Source: JAHJCL01 sp043818355 (GTDB taxonomy: Bacteria > Patescibacteriota > Minisyncoccia > Minisyncoccales > DG-74-3). From it: a DNA stretch of 64,000 bases. The stretch covers positions 3,772 through 67,771 of the forward strand of contig JBDRFX010000021.1 in NCBI GenBank assembly GCA_043818355.1, written 5' to 3'. Below the pieces are notes generated by a model, which was not told the origin of the DNA, ran no database searches, and saw nothing but the letters and a program-made list of their open reading frames with translations. Positions 49,538-58,038 of the stretch are shown here, piece by piece (within the stretch, counting starts at the first letter, position 1; each line of letters starts with the position of its first letter). The position numbers were made by a program, and so were the translations under genes.

Positions 49538-50986
49538 ATGAAGATTCCAAAGATTATCAGTTCAATAATTTCTCAATTAGAGAAAAAGGGTTTTAATGCT
49601 CATATTGTTGGAGGTTGCGTGAGAGATTTTTTGATAGGCCAAGATCCCAATGATTGGGATATAGCTACGAATGCCAGCCCCGAAGAAATTCAAAAAATCT
49701 TCCCAAACAATTTTTATGAGAATGATTTTTTAACAGTCACGATTCAAACTAAAAGCAAAGATGCTAATTTTAAAGAGATTGAAATTACTACCTATCGTTT
49801 CGAAACAACATATTCTGACAAAAGACATCCTGATAATGTAAAAATAGCTAAAACACTTGAAGAGGACTTGTCCCGAAGAGATTTTACAATCAACGCAATA
49901 GCTATGGATGCTAAGGGCAATATTATCGATCCTTTTTGTGGCCAAAAAGATGTAGAGAATAAATTAGTCAAAGCAGTTGGAAAAGCCAAAGAGCGTTTTT
50001 CAGAGGATGCCCTAAGAATGATGAGAGCAGTTAGATTTGCTACTGTTTTGGGTTTTGATATTGAATCAAAAACCCAAAAAGCCATTATTAAAAATTCTTC
50101 TTTACTAAAACATGTATCTCAAGAAAGAATCAGAGATGAGTTAATGAAAATCATTATGTCAAAAAGAGCAGCAGACGGAATAGAGCTTTTAAGAGAATTG
50201 GAATTATTAAAATATATTATCCCAGAACTAGAAGAAGGATATAAAGTAAAACAAAACAAACATCACACCTTGGGTTGCTATGCACATAACATAGAATCTT
50301 TAAGATTTACCGCAGAGAAAAACTTTAATAAATTTGTTAGACTAGCAGCTTTGCTACATGATGTTGGTAAACCGAGAACCAAGAGAGGGCAAGGAGAAAA
50401 TGCTACTTTTTATGGGCATGAAGTTGTGGGGGCTAGAATGTCTAGGGAAATATTAGAAAGATTGAAGTTTTCTAAAAAGGAAATTCAAAAAATAGTTAAG
50501 TTAGTGAGGTATCATCTTTTTTATTATCATCCCGATGAGGTTGGTGATGCTTCGGTTAGAAAACTTACACGGAACGTGGGCATTGAAGATATGCCAGATT
50601 TAATCAAAGTTAGAATGGCTGACAGAATAGGATCGGGTTGTCCCAAAGCCAAGCCATATAAGTTGAGACATTTAGAATATGCTATTGAAAAAATATCAAA
50701 AGATCCTATTTCAGTTAAAATGTTGAGGGTTTCTGGAAATGACATAATTAAACAATTGGAAATTAAGCCAGGTCCTAAAATAGGATATATATTAAACATT
50801 CTTCTGGGTTATGTTTTAGAAGATCCCAAAAAGAATAAAAAGAAATTTTTGAAAGAAGAAATTGATAATTTGAATAAACTATCAGAAACAAAACTTAAGA
50901 AACTTTCCAAAAAAACTAAGGAGGGTGTTGAGAAAATAGAAATCAAGGACGACGAAATGACTAAAGATAAGTATTGGGTGAAATAG
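49538..50986 (+). CDS. cca: CCA tRNA nucleotidyltransferase with HD domain
   Basis: The 482-aa class II enzyme has the nucleotidyltransferase signature VGGCVRDFLIGQDPNDWDIAT, the RRDFTINAIAMD motif, the neck region with EDALRMMRAVRFATVLGF, and a C-terminal HD domain (LAALLHDVGKP, YGHEVVGA, RYHLFYYHPDE). It adds or repairs CCA ends, and is needed here because the tRNA genes lack encoded CCA. The Lys-rich tail is disordered. Confidence 0.95.
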   Translation: MKIPKIISSIISQLEKKGFNAHIVGGCVRDFLIGQDPNDWDIATNASPEEIQKIFPNNFYENDFLTVTIQTKSKDANFKEIEITTYRFETTYSDKRHPDNVKIAKTLEEDLSRRDFTINAIAMDAKGNIIDPFCGQKDVENKLVKAVGKAKERFSEDALRMMRAVRFATVLGFDIESKTQKAIIKNSSLLKHVSQERIRDELMKIIMSKRAADGIELLRELELLKYIIPELEEGYKVKQNKHHTLGCYAHNIESLRFTAEKNFNKFVRLAALLHDVGKPRTKRGQGENATFYGHEVVGARMSREILERLKFSKKEIQKIVKLVRYHLFYYHPDEVGDASVRKLTRNVGIEDMPDLIKVRMADRIGSGCPKAKPYKLRHLEYAIEKISKDPISVKMLRVSGNDIIKQLEIKPGPKIGYILNILLGYVLEDPKKNKKKFLKEEIDNLNKLSETKLKKLSKKTKEGVEKIEIKDDEMTKDKYWVK

Positions 50987-51030
50987 TTTGCGATAAACAG
51001 AATTTATCACAAACAGTTTATTACAAATAG

Positions 51031-51101
51031 GGGCCTATAGCTTAGTGGTAGAGTACTGCTTTCGCATAGCAGCGACATGGGTTCGATTCCCGTTAGGTCC
51101 A
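51031..51101 (+). tRNA. tRNA-Ala(CGC)
   Basis: The 71-nt cloverleaf has acceptor GGGCCTA/TAGGTCC with one G-T pair, D-arm AGCTTAGTGGTAGAGT, anticodon stem CTGCT/AGCAG with loop TTCGCAT (anticodon CGC), T-arm with GGTTCGATTCC. The next bases are ACA, so CCA is not encoded. Confidence 0.93.
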
Positions 51102-51115
51102 CAATATTCTGCGAT

Positions 51116-51706
51116 TTATTTTTGGTTGAGAACGAGAAAAATTCTTTGAATAGCAGTAAGATTAGATAGGACAGCTAGAGCAATAATGAGATATATTGTG
51201 TATTGTAGATTGAATATCCCCAAAAATATGGCTAGATTTTCTAAAATCATCCTTTCTCCCCTACCGATTAAACCTTTTTTGAGTTCTATTTCTAGTATGC
51301 CCTTTTCTTTGCCAGCAGCTTTGGCATAAGTTGTCATTAGAGAACCAAATAAAGCTAAAAATATCCAAATATAGTTTGGGAATAAAATTTGAGGAAGCGG
51401 GAGAAATAAAAATCCAAGCAAAATAATTCCCTCAACATATCTGTCTAGAATGGTATCTAAATAAGCACCCTTTTTAGATGCAGTTTCGGTTTTTCTAGCA
51501 ACCGCCCCATCAACAAAGTCTAGAAATGAGGCTGTGGCTAACAACACCAAAGCGGTTTTTAGTTTTAATTCTATTAGAAATTTGAAACCAATTAAGGAAA
51601 TAAAAATAGCTAAATAAGAATATTGATTTGGGGTCAAAAATTTATAGAATAAAGTTCCCACCATATTCTCTAATTTTTTAAAATTTTGTCTTTTTTCAGC
51701 CAACAT
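51116..51706 (-). CDS. CDP-alcohol phosphatidyltransferase (polar head-group transferase)
   Basis: The 196-aa membrane protein has the complete family signature: D66-G67-x2-A70-R71-x8-G80-x3-D84-x3-D88 (DGAVARK...GAYLDTILD). About five or six membrane segments. Members join CDP-diacylglycerol or CDP-archaeol to an alcohol such as glycerol phosphate, serine or inositol phosphate. Given CarS and other archaeal-lipid genes nearby, archaetidyl-alcohol synthesis is plausible; the head group cannot be read. It overlaps the upstream PHP gene by 11 bases. Confidence 0.88.
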   Translation of the reverse strand: MLAEKRQNFKKLENMVGTLFYKFLTPNQYSYLAIFISLIGFKFLIELKLKTALVLLATASFLDFVDGAVARKTETASKKGAYLDTILDRYVEGIILLGFLFLPLPQILFPNYIWIFLALFGSLMTTYAKAAGKEKGILEIELKKGLIGRGERMILENLAIFLGIFNLQYTIYLIIALAVLSNLTAIQRIFLVLNQK

Positions 51707-52370
51707 ATTTTTTGAAATAATAAGTTAATTTATTAATATTCCTATAAAAGAAACAGAGGCCTTTTTCAATTAAATTAGTTTCTTCGCCCATAGCTACTAC
51801 TTTTCCTTCTTTAATTTCTTGAAATATCTCTTCGGCAGAAATACATTTTTTTGCAATTTCAAGATATGTTTTTCCAACGAAATGATAGTGATGAGCATCA
51901 GATCCTGTTGTTATGGCAAGATTATGTTTTTTAGCGAAGGATAAAGCTTTGGCATTATCCCTTGGAGCAATGTTAGCATTTTTAACTTCAATAGCATCAA
52001 TAAGATGAGCTATTTTTTCTAAATTTCCCTTGAATCTAGAGAGTCCCAAAACAAAAGGGTGGGGTATAACAACAAAAGCTCCTTGTCTTTTTAATTCCAA
52101 GATTGTTTCTTCTGGGCTTAGGCCATCAGCAACTGGCTTTGTGACATTCAATCCCAAGATGTCTCCCTGAGAACTTTTTATTTCAATGCCGGGAATAACC
52201 AATAATTTTCCTTGAGCTTTTTTTATAATTTCTGGAATTCCTTCCATAGTTCCATGATCACAAATAGCAATACAGCCTAATCCTTTTTGTAGAGCTTTAG
52301 AGACTATTTTTTTTGCCTCAGATTTGCTATCGTAAGAATATGAAGTGTGAATATGTAGGTCAGCTTTCAT
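51696..52370 (-). CDS. PHP-domain metal-dependent phosphoesterase
   Basis: The 224-aa PHP domain shows DLHIHTSYSYDSK (motif I), CDHGTMEG, VIPGIEIKS, VVIPHPFVLG, and TTGSDAHHYHFVG (motif IV). The metal ligands are complete. Stand-alone PHP proteins include histidinol phosphatase-like and nucleotide/oligonucleotide phosphoesterases; the substrate is unknown. Coupled by overlap to the CDP-alcohol transferase gene. Confidence 0.88.
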   Translation of the reverse strand: MKADLHIHTSYSYDSKSEAKKIVSKALQKGLGCIAICDHGTMEGIPEIIKKAQGKLLVIPGIEIKSSQGDILGLNVTKPVADGLSPEETILELKRQGAFVVIPHPFVLGLSRFKGNLEKIAHLIDAIEVKNANIAPRDNAKALSFAKKHNLAITTGSDAHHYHFVGKTYLEIAKKCISAEEIFQEIKEGKVVAMGEETNLIEKGLCFFYRNINKLTYYFKKYVG

Positions 52371-52414
52371 TACAGTATTTTACACATAGAAAATATTAAA
52401 TTCAAGACAAAACC

Positions 52415-52972
52415 ATGTTTAAATTTCTTTTTTCCTGTTTCTACTTTTTTCTTCCAGCTTATTTTAACAATATGATTCCCTCCTTGACGTCAAGCCTCGG
52501 AGTTCTTAATTTTTTTGATAAGCCGGTAGACGGAGGAAGACAGTTTGGGGGCAAGCCATTGTTGGGTAGTCATAAAACTTGGAGATTCATATTGGGAGGA
52601 ATAGTTGGCTTGGCGGTTGTTTTTATTCAGAGGTGGTTATATATAAATTGTCCAGTAGCTCAAAGCGTTAGTTTAATTAATTACCAAGAATCCAATATTT
52701 TGACTTTTGGTTTATCAATTACTTTGGGAGCTTCTTTCGGAGATATGTTTTTTGCTTTTATAAAAAGACGACTTAACTTAAAATCAGGAGCTAAGTTTAT
52801 GCCCTGGGATCAAACCAATTATGTTTTAGGGTCAGCTTTTTTTCTATATTTATTTTACGGATTAAAAATAGACTTAATGGTTTGGATTACCTTGGCTGTT
52901 TTCACATTTATTTTTCATTCTACTTCCACTCAAGTTGGATTTATGTTAGGCTTGTCTAGGAGTAAATGGTAA
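52415..52972 (+). CDS. CDP-archaeol synthase-like CTP transferase (CarS family)
   Basis: The 185-aa protein has about five membrane segments and the CarS landmarks: LPAYFNNMIP near the start, VDGGRQFGGKPLLGSHKTWRF (the DxGR...G..KTWRG box), and SFGDMFFAFIKRRLNLKSG followed by MPWDQTNYVLGS (equivalents of GD..SFIKRR...DQLDFVLGA). CarS activates unsaturated archaetidic acid with CTP. It is the archaeal counterpart of CdsA. It first suggests that the lipids here are isoprenoid. Start ATG at 52415, divergent from the PHP gene. Confidence 0.85.
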   Translation: MFKFLFSCFYFFLPAYFNNMIPSLTSSLGVLNFFDKPVDGGRQFGGKPLLGSHKTWRFILGGIVGLAVVFIQRWLYINCPVAQSVSLINYQESNILTFGLSITLGASFGDMFFAFIKRRLNLKSGAKFMPWDQTNYVLGSAFFLYLFYGLKIDLMVWITLAVFTFIFHSTSTQVGFMLGLSRSKW

Positions 52973-53031
52973 AATATTTTAATGGGATAGTATCGTGTTT
53001 GTTCAATTTAAAAATTAAAATATTTAAAAAT

Positions 53032-53685
53032 ATGATTTTTGATCAATTCGTGCAACTATTTTTAGAAAGTTTCGTAGAACATCTTCCTAAGCTTTTATGG
53101 GCTAATATTACATTTTTAGTTGGTCTTTTGGTGTCAAAATGGATAGCGTCCTGGGTAGTTGTTTTATTGAATAAAACAAAGTTTAACCAAGCACTCAAAA
53201 GAATGAGTTGGGAAAGCCTAGAAGATGCCGGTTTTAATATGGACGGAGTAGAGTTTTTTAGTAATTTGGTAAGATGTTTTTTTACACTGTTATTTTTAAT
53301 GGCTTCTGCTGAGATTATCGGCCTTCCTCAATTCAGTAATTTCTTAGCTCAGGCAGTTAATTATTTTTCTAACATTTTTATTGCTGCTTTTATTTTCATA
53401 GTAGCCGTTTTTATCGCTGATTTTTCTCAAAAAATTGTAGTAGCCTCACTAGAAGAAGAAAAGATAACTTATTCTAGGTTTTTGGGCAGAGTAATTCGTT
53501 GGATTATTTGGGCGTTAACAGTTTTAATTATTCTGTATCAGCTTCAGATTACTCCAACTTTGATTTTGACTATATTCGTTGGTTTGATTGCAACCATTAC
53601 ATTAACAATTGGTATTGCTTTTGGCTTGGGAGGAAAAGAAATTGCATCAAAGATTCTTAAAGATCTTGAAGAAAAAATTCGTTAA
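53032..53685 (+). CDS. Membrane protein with conserved TM helices (MscS-like/Mscs_porin-type region)
   Basis: The frame is open from 52966, but ATG at 53032 (217 aa) avoids overlap with the CarS-like gene. Four membrane segments (LLWANITFLVGLLVSKW; FFTLLFLMASAEIIGL; NIFIAAFIFIVAVFIADF; LTLTIGIAFGLGGKE) include the AFGLGGKE motif of the small conserved TM-helix family related to MscS channels, without the large cytoplasmic cage. Possibly a channel or anchor. Function uncertain. Confidence 0.65.
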   Translation: MIFDQFVQLFLESFVEHLPKLLWANITFLVGLLVSKWIASWVVVLLNKTKFNQALKRMSWESLEDAGFNMDGVEFFSNLVRCFFTLLFLMASAEIIGLPQFSNFLAQAVNYFSNIFIAAFIFIVAVFIADFSQKIVVASLEEEKITYSRFLGRVIRWIIWALTVLIILYQLQITPTLILTIFVGLIATITLTIGIAFGLGGKEIASKILKDLEEKIR

Positions 53686-53690
53686 GAATT

Positions 53691-55334
53691 ATGGATACTT
53701 TAACGGGAAAAGAGTTGAAAAAGATGATTCTTCTTTCTTATCAAAGAGTGGAAGAAGAAAAAGAAGAAATAAACAAAATAAATGTTTTTCCAGTTCCAGA
53801 TCAAGATACTGGTACGAACTTATCTAAAACTCTTTTTGGCATAAAAGAAGCCATTGAAGATAAAGAATTCTCTAACTTAAAAGATCTTTCAGATGCTATT
53901 CTTGATGGAGCTCTAACTATGGCCCAAGGAAACGCTGGTATAATTTATACCGGTTTTTTGGCTGGATTTTTACCAGCTCTGGGTGACGATAATTCTATTA
54001 CAGCAAAAGAGTTATCACTTTCTTTTCAAAAAGGTTTAGAAAGAGCAATTTCTAGTATTCAAGAGCCCAAAGAAGGGACCATTTTAGACGTAATTGAGGC
54101 CACCTCAAAGAGTATAGAGATGGATGCAGAAAAAGAAAAAGACATTGTTGTTCTCTTTAAAAATGCTACGGAAAAAGCAAGGGAGGCTCTGATTGCGACT
54201 CAAGAAAAAATGGATGTTCTTAAGAAAGCCAATGTTGTAGATGCTGGGGGTTTAGGATTTTTAATAATCTTAGAAAGCTATCTTGAAGCTATAGACCAAA
54301 AGCAAGATAGTCCCAGAGAATTACCACAAAAAGAAGAAAAAGCATCAGAGAAAGTTAAGAGGTTTATACAAACAGTCAATAATAGATTTGAAATAGTTGT
54401 TTTGATTTTTAATCCTAAGTTTTCCACAGAAGAAATTAAGGCCAAACTAAAGGGATTTGGAGACAGCATAGATATAATTCAGATTGGAGATAAAGTGAAG
54501 GTTCATATTCATACTGATTTGACAGAAGAAGTAAAAGACATTCTTAGGAATATTGGTAAAATTGAAAACATGAGAGTAGAAGATATGATTAGAGAGGCCG
54601 CAGGAGAAAAATCAATAAAAGAAATTTCTATTGGAATCGTTGTTGATGAATTTGTGGATTTAACTCCGAAGATTAAAAAAAGATATGGCATAGAGGTTGC
54701 AGGTAAAAATGATGATTTGGAGCAAATTCTGAAAGCTCAACTCAAAAAATTTAAGAGAATATTAGTAGTTACCTCTTCTTCTAGGGTAAGCTCTAACTAC
54801 CAGACAGCCATGGATATTAGATCAAGACTAGAAAATCCCCTTAATGTTTATGTACTAGATTCTTTGAACATTAGTTCGGGTGAATCTCTTTTGGTTTTAA
54901 AAATGATAGAATTTATTAAAGAACAGAGAGATATCAGAGATATGATAGCTAAATTACACAGAGAGATTCATAACATTCACACATATATTTTCTTACCCAA
55001 TCTTAAAGACCAATTCCAAAGGAGAGAAAGGGCTAGATGGATCAAGAGGGTGCAGAAAAATAAAAATATTAGAATTATCAGAACGGGATTTAGATTCGGG
55101 ACTTTTGACATAGCAGGAGCTATATTTAAATCTATTGATTCAGACAGCAAGAAGCTAGGCAGGAATGGCAAGAAGATCAGAGTGGTAATCACTCATACCG
55201 GAGATGAAGAGGAAGTAGAGAGATTAGGCAAATTTTTGAAAGAAATTAAGGCAGAAGTTTCATTTATCAACAGAATGTCTTCTGATCTTGAGGATGAATT
55301 AGACTCAGGTAGCATTATCGCTTCTTGGTCCTAA
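53691..55334 (+). CDS. DhaL-DegV fusion, fatty-acid-kinase-like
   Basis: The 547-aa protein has an N-terminal DhaL domain (about 1-190; INVFPVPDQDTGTN is the ATP/Mg site, normally PDGDTGTN), a middle domain (about 215-300; FEIVVLIFNP) and a C-terminal DegV domain (about 300-547; IGIVVDEFVDLTP, VVTSSSRVSSNYQTA). FakA (DhaL) phosphorylates fatty acids held by FakB (DegV); a fusion of both in one chain would make acyl-phosphate directly. The PlsY gene 22 bp downstream uses exactly that substrate. Confidence 0.82.
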   Translation: MDTLTGKELKKMILLSYQRVEEEKEEINKINVFPVPDQDTGTNLSKTLFGIKEAIEDKEFSNLKDLSDAILDGALTMAQGNAGIIYTGFLAGFLPALGDDNSITAKELSLSFQKGLERAISSIQEPKEGTILDVIEATSKSIEMDAEKEKDIVVLFKNATEKAREALIATQEKMDVLKKANVVDAGGLGFLIILESYLEAIDQKQDSPRELPQKEEKASEKVKRFIQTVNNRFEIVVLIFNPKFSTEEIKAKLKGFGDSIDIIQIGDKVKVHIHTDLTEEVKDILRNIGKIENMRVEDMIREAAGEKSIKEISIGIVVDEFVDLTPKIKKRYGIEVAGKNDDLEQILKAQLKKFKRILVVTSSSRVSSNYQTAMDIRSRLENPLNVYVLDSLNISSGESLLVLKMIEFIKEQRDIRDMIAKLHREIHNIHTYIFLPNLKDQFQRRERARWIKRVQKNKNIRIIRTGFRFGTFDIAGAIFKSIDSDSKKLGRNGKKIRVVITHTGDEEEVERLGKFLKEIKAEVSFINRMSSDLEDELDSGSIIASWS

Positions 55335-55356
55335 AAATTAATTAAAAAATAATAAT

Positions 55357-55980
55357 ATGATTAATGCCTCACAAATAATTTTCTTTTTACTTGCCTATTT
55401 TTTGGGTTCATTTCCAACGGCCTATTTAATTGTTAAAAAATTTGCTAACAAAGACATAAGAGAAGAGCAGTCTAAGAATGTTGGCTCAATGAATGTTATG
55501 AGAATTACTGGCAAGGTTCATTTATTTCTTCTGTCTGTTTTGGGAGATGCAGGAAAAGGAGCCTTAGCAGTATTGATTCCTCAATGGTTAGGACATGGAG
55601 ATTTATCAATCGCGACAGCTTCATCTTTTGGAGTTATTTTAGGACATTGCTATTCAATATATTTCAAAATGCTTGATGGGCATTTTTATGGAGGAAAAGC
55701 CCAAGCTTCTTTGATAGGAGTTCTTGGTATTTTGAATTTTAAATATTTGCTTCTTCCTTGGGCGAGCCTTTCTATTTTATTTGTTTTGGCCACCCAAACA
55801 TTCTTTTTCGGTCAATTTATGGCCAATCTTTTATTGCCATTAGTGGGATATTATTTAGTACCAGAGTATTCTATAGCCAGCCTATTAATGGCATTGCCAA
55901 TATTTATAAAGCAATGGCCACATTTTATTCCTGCCCTGAAGGGAGCAAGACCCAAATGGTATTTTAAGAAAAAAAACTAA
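55357..55980 (+). CDS. plsY: PlsY-like glycerol-phosphate acyltransferase, copy 1 (divergent)
   Basis: The 207-aa protein has five to six membrane segments and PlsY signposts: YFLGSFPTAYLIVKK, KNVGSMNVMRITGK (for NPGATNVLRTLG), GDAGKGALAV, and LGHCYSIYF...GGKAQAS (for GH..P..LKFKGGKGVAT). PlsY transfers acyl from acyl-phosphate to sn-glycerol-3-phosphate. The GGK motif is altered and has a three-residue insertion before it, so substrate range may have shifted. Between a fatty-acid-kinase-like fusion and an isoprenoid reductase. Confidence 0.82.
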   Translation: MINASQIIFFLLAYFLGSFPTAYLIVKKFANKDIREEQSKNVGSMNVMRITGKVHLFLLSVLGDAGKGALAVLIPQWLGHGDLSIATASSFGVILGHCYSIYFKMLDGHFYGGKAQASLIGVLGILNFKYLLLPWASLSILFVLATQTFFFGQFMANLLLPLVGYYLVPEYSIASLLMALPIFIKQWPHFIPALKGARPKWYFKKKN

Positions 55981-55981
55981 C

Positions 55982-57103
55982 ATGCCTAAAACTATCATTG
56001 TTGGTGCGGGACCTGCTGGTTTAATGGCCGCTAGATATTTAGAGGATTTTCTTATCCTTGAGAAAAAAAAAGAAATTGGCAGACCGGTTCAATGCGCAGA
56101 GGCTATCAATAAGGGAGCCTTAGAAAAACTAGGCATAAAACCAGATTCTAGTTGGATTTCATCTACCATCAACGAGATTGAGTTAGTTGCGCCATCTGGT
56201 CAATCTTTCACACCAAAGGCAAATGGTGCGGGTTTTATTTTGGACAGAATCCTTTTTGAAAAATTCTTAGCTCAAGGATTTGAAGATAAAATTAAATTAA
56301 ATACCAAGGTAGTTGAGATTAAGAGACAGAATGGGAGATGGAAGATTAAAACAGAATCAGGAGAAACATATGACTGCCAATATTTGATCGGAGCTGATGG
56401 TCCGGCTTCTATTGTTAGGAGAAGTATTTTTAATAGTTCTCCTAAGATTTCACCTTCCATCCAATATCTAGTTAAAACTGAAAAGGATATTTTAGCAGAA
56501 AGAATAAGAATATATTTTGATAACGAGAAATTTCCTCACGGATATGCTTGGGTGTTCCCCAAGTCTAGCCATACGGCCAATATTGGCTTGGGAGGTAAGG
56601 GAAATTTAAAAGAATCGTTTGATTATTTTATGGAAAAGGTCGTGCGAAAAGAGTTTGGAAACTACGAGCTAATAAAAAATATTAGTGGTTCTATCCCTTC
56701 TGGAGGAGCTAAAATGAAGCTTTTTAAAGACAATGCTCTTCTGGTTGGAGATGCTGGAGCATTGGCTGATCCTGTTTTTGATGGAGGGATTAAAAATGCC
56801 ATGTTCTCAGGGAAGATTGCGTCAGAGTGTATTCTAGAAAATAAAGCTTATCTCTATGAAAAAAGAATTAAATCAATGTCATTTCTTGATCCAGATTTAA
56901 TCTTAGCCAAGAAATTAATCTCCTCTTTACCGAACTCTGTTTTTAACGTTCTTGCTGAAATTATTAATCAAGAAAATGCCACTGAAGTAAACTTTTCGAA
57001 AATATTGTTTTTAGCTTTAAAAAACCCAGAATCAAGAAAGAGCATATTAAAATTATCAAGAATATTTTTTATCTTAAGGAAAAGCGAAGATAGTTTCGGA
57101 TAA
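55982..57103 (+). CDS. Geranylgeranyl reductase family flavoprotein
   Basis: The 373-aa FAD enzyme has the Rossmann motif G8-x-G10-P-A-G13 (IVGAGPAGLMAARYL), the active-loop cysteine C38 in GRPVQCAEAI, LIGADGPASIVRR, FPHGYAWVFPKS (the YxWxFP lipid-cavity motif), and GDAGALADPVFDGG. Archaeal GGR saturates the isoprenoid chains of digeranylgeranylglyceryl phospholipids; the bacterial/plant ChlP branch acts on chlorophyll, which is irrelevant here. It lies one base after PlsY copy 1. It is ~30 residues shorter at the C-terminus than many archaeal GGRs. Confidence 0.87.
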   Translation: MPKTIIVGAGPAGLMAARYLEDFLILEKKKEIGRPVQCAEAINKGALEKLGIKPDSSWISSTINEIELVAPSGQSFTPKANGAGFILDRILFEKFLAQGFEDKIKLNTKVVEIKRQNGRWKIKTESGETYDCQYLIGADGPASIVRRSIFNSSPKISPSIQYLVKTEKDILAERIRIYFDNEKFPHGYAWVFPKSSHTANIGLGGKGNLKESFDYFMEKVVRKEFGNYELIKNISGSIPSGGAKMKLFKDNALLVGDAGALADPVFDGGIKNAMFSGKIASECILENKAYLYEKRIKSMSFLDPDLILAKKLISSLPNSVFNVLAEIINQENATEVNFSKILFLALKNPESRKSILKLSRIFFILRKSEDSFG

Positions 57104-57110
57104 TTTAATT

Positions 57111-57911
57111 TTAGATTTTTAGGCTTAAGATCAGAGCCAATAAAACAAAAAACATTGCCAGCTTAGTTGTCTTCTTGTTGCGAGTTGGGCCTTGGAATAG
57201 AGAATAAAGAAAAAGAGTGTCTCCTAGAAGAATAGTTTTTAGATAGTTAGCCTTTAAGAGGCCAGAGAAATATGGTAATGGAGATAAAAGGATAGCAAAA
57301 GCAATAAATCCTCTAGCTATTTCTCTGGCAGTTTTTATCCCAGAAGCTATTGGCAAGGTGTCAGAATTTACAGCTTTGTCACCCTTAATATCTTCTATGC
57401 TTTTGAAAATTTCCCTTCCCATATTGGCCAAGAAAGACAAAGTAAACATTATTCCTGTAAGTTGAAAGTTAGAAGTTATAAGGGCTCCGAAAATAAAGAC
57501 AGAAGCTGAGAGCCAGCTTACAAGTATATTGCCCAATAGCCACCATCTTTTATAGATTTTAGCGTAAAAGAATTCAACCACAGTGTTGGCTAGTGCTAAA
57601 ATAAAACAATTGATATTGATCATAAAAGCAAATATGAGGCCTAGGGCAAACATGACAAGACTATAATAGAAAGCTTTCTCGCGGGATATTTGACCGGATG
57701 GAATGGGACGTTCCGGAGCATTAATTTGATCTATTTCATAGTCATAGTAATCATTGATTACCATTCCAGCAGAGGTTATAAAAAAGACAGAAAGAGCAAT
57801 ATATAAAAAGAGAATAGAAAAATTAGATCCCGAAATAAGAGCGCCGACGATGGCGCCCATGGCTCCTAGTAAAGATGTTTCTGGTCTGAGGATTTTTAAA
57901 TAAGGATTCAT
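57111..57911 (-). CDS. UbiA-family prenyltransferase, DGGGP synthase-like
   Basis: From the ATG at 57911 (266 aa; the frame opens at 57947) the protein has about eight membrane segments. Motif 1 is N53-D54-x2-D57-x3-D61 (NDYYDYEIDQINAPERPIPSG), very close to archaeal DGGGP synthase. Motif 2 lies in REIFKSIEDIKGDKA. DGGGP synthase adds the second geranylgeranyl chain to GGGP. Other UbiA substrates (quinone precursors, heme O) are less likely given the absence of such genes here. Divergent from the GGPP/GGGP synthase operon. Confidence 0.87.
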   Translation of the reverse strand: MNPYLKILRPETSLLGAMGAIVGALISGSNFSILFLYIALSVFFITSAGMVINDYYDYEIDQINAPERPIPSGQISREKAFYYSLVMFALGLIFAFMININCFILALANTVVEFFYAKIYKRWWLLGNILVSWLSASVFIFGALITSNFQLTGIMFTLSFLANMGREIFKSIEDIKGDKAVNSDTLPIASGIKTAREIARGFIAFAILLSPLPYFSGLLKANYLKTILLGDTLFLYSLFQGPTRNKKTTKLAMFFVLLALILSLKI

Positions 57912-57931
57912 ATGTTTTGTGTATATGTAGT

Positions 57932-57983
57932 ATGATAAGTAAAACAAGAAAAAATTGCAATATAGCTATCCACATATTACAAT
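57932..57983. promoter_or_regulatory. Divergent promoter pair sharing one palindromic -35 (TTGCAA)
   Basis: TTGCAA at 57955-57960 is its own reverse complement. Rightwards it is followed after 17 bp by TACAAT (57978-57983), facing the polyprenyl synthase gene. Leftwards it is followed after 17 bp by TATCAT on the reverse strand (57937-57932), facing the UbiA gene. Both spacings are ideal for sigma70-type promoters. Only one polymerase could use the hexamer at a time. Confidence 0.6.
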
Positions 57984-58038
57984 TGTGAACATCAGTTCTA
58001 ATTGTAAAATTATTAATTAAAAACATTTAAGAATTTAT

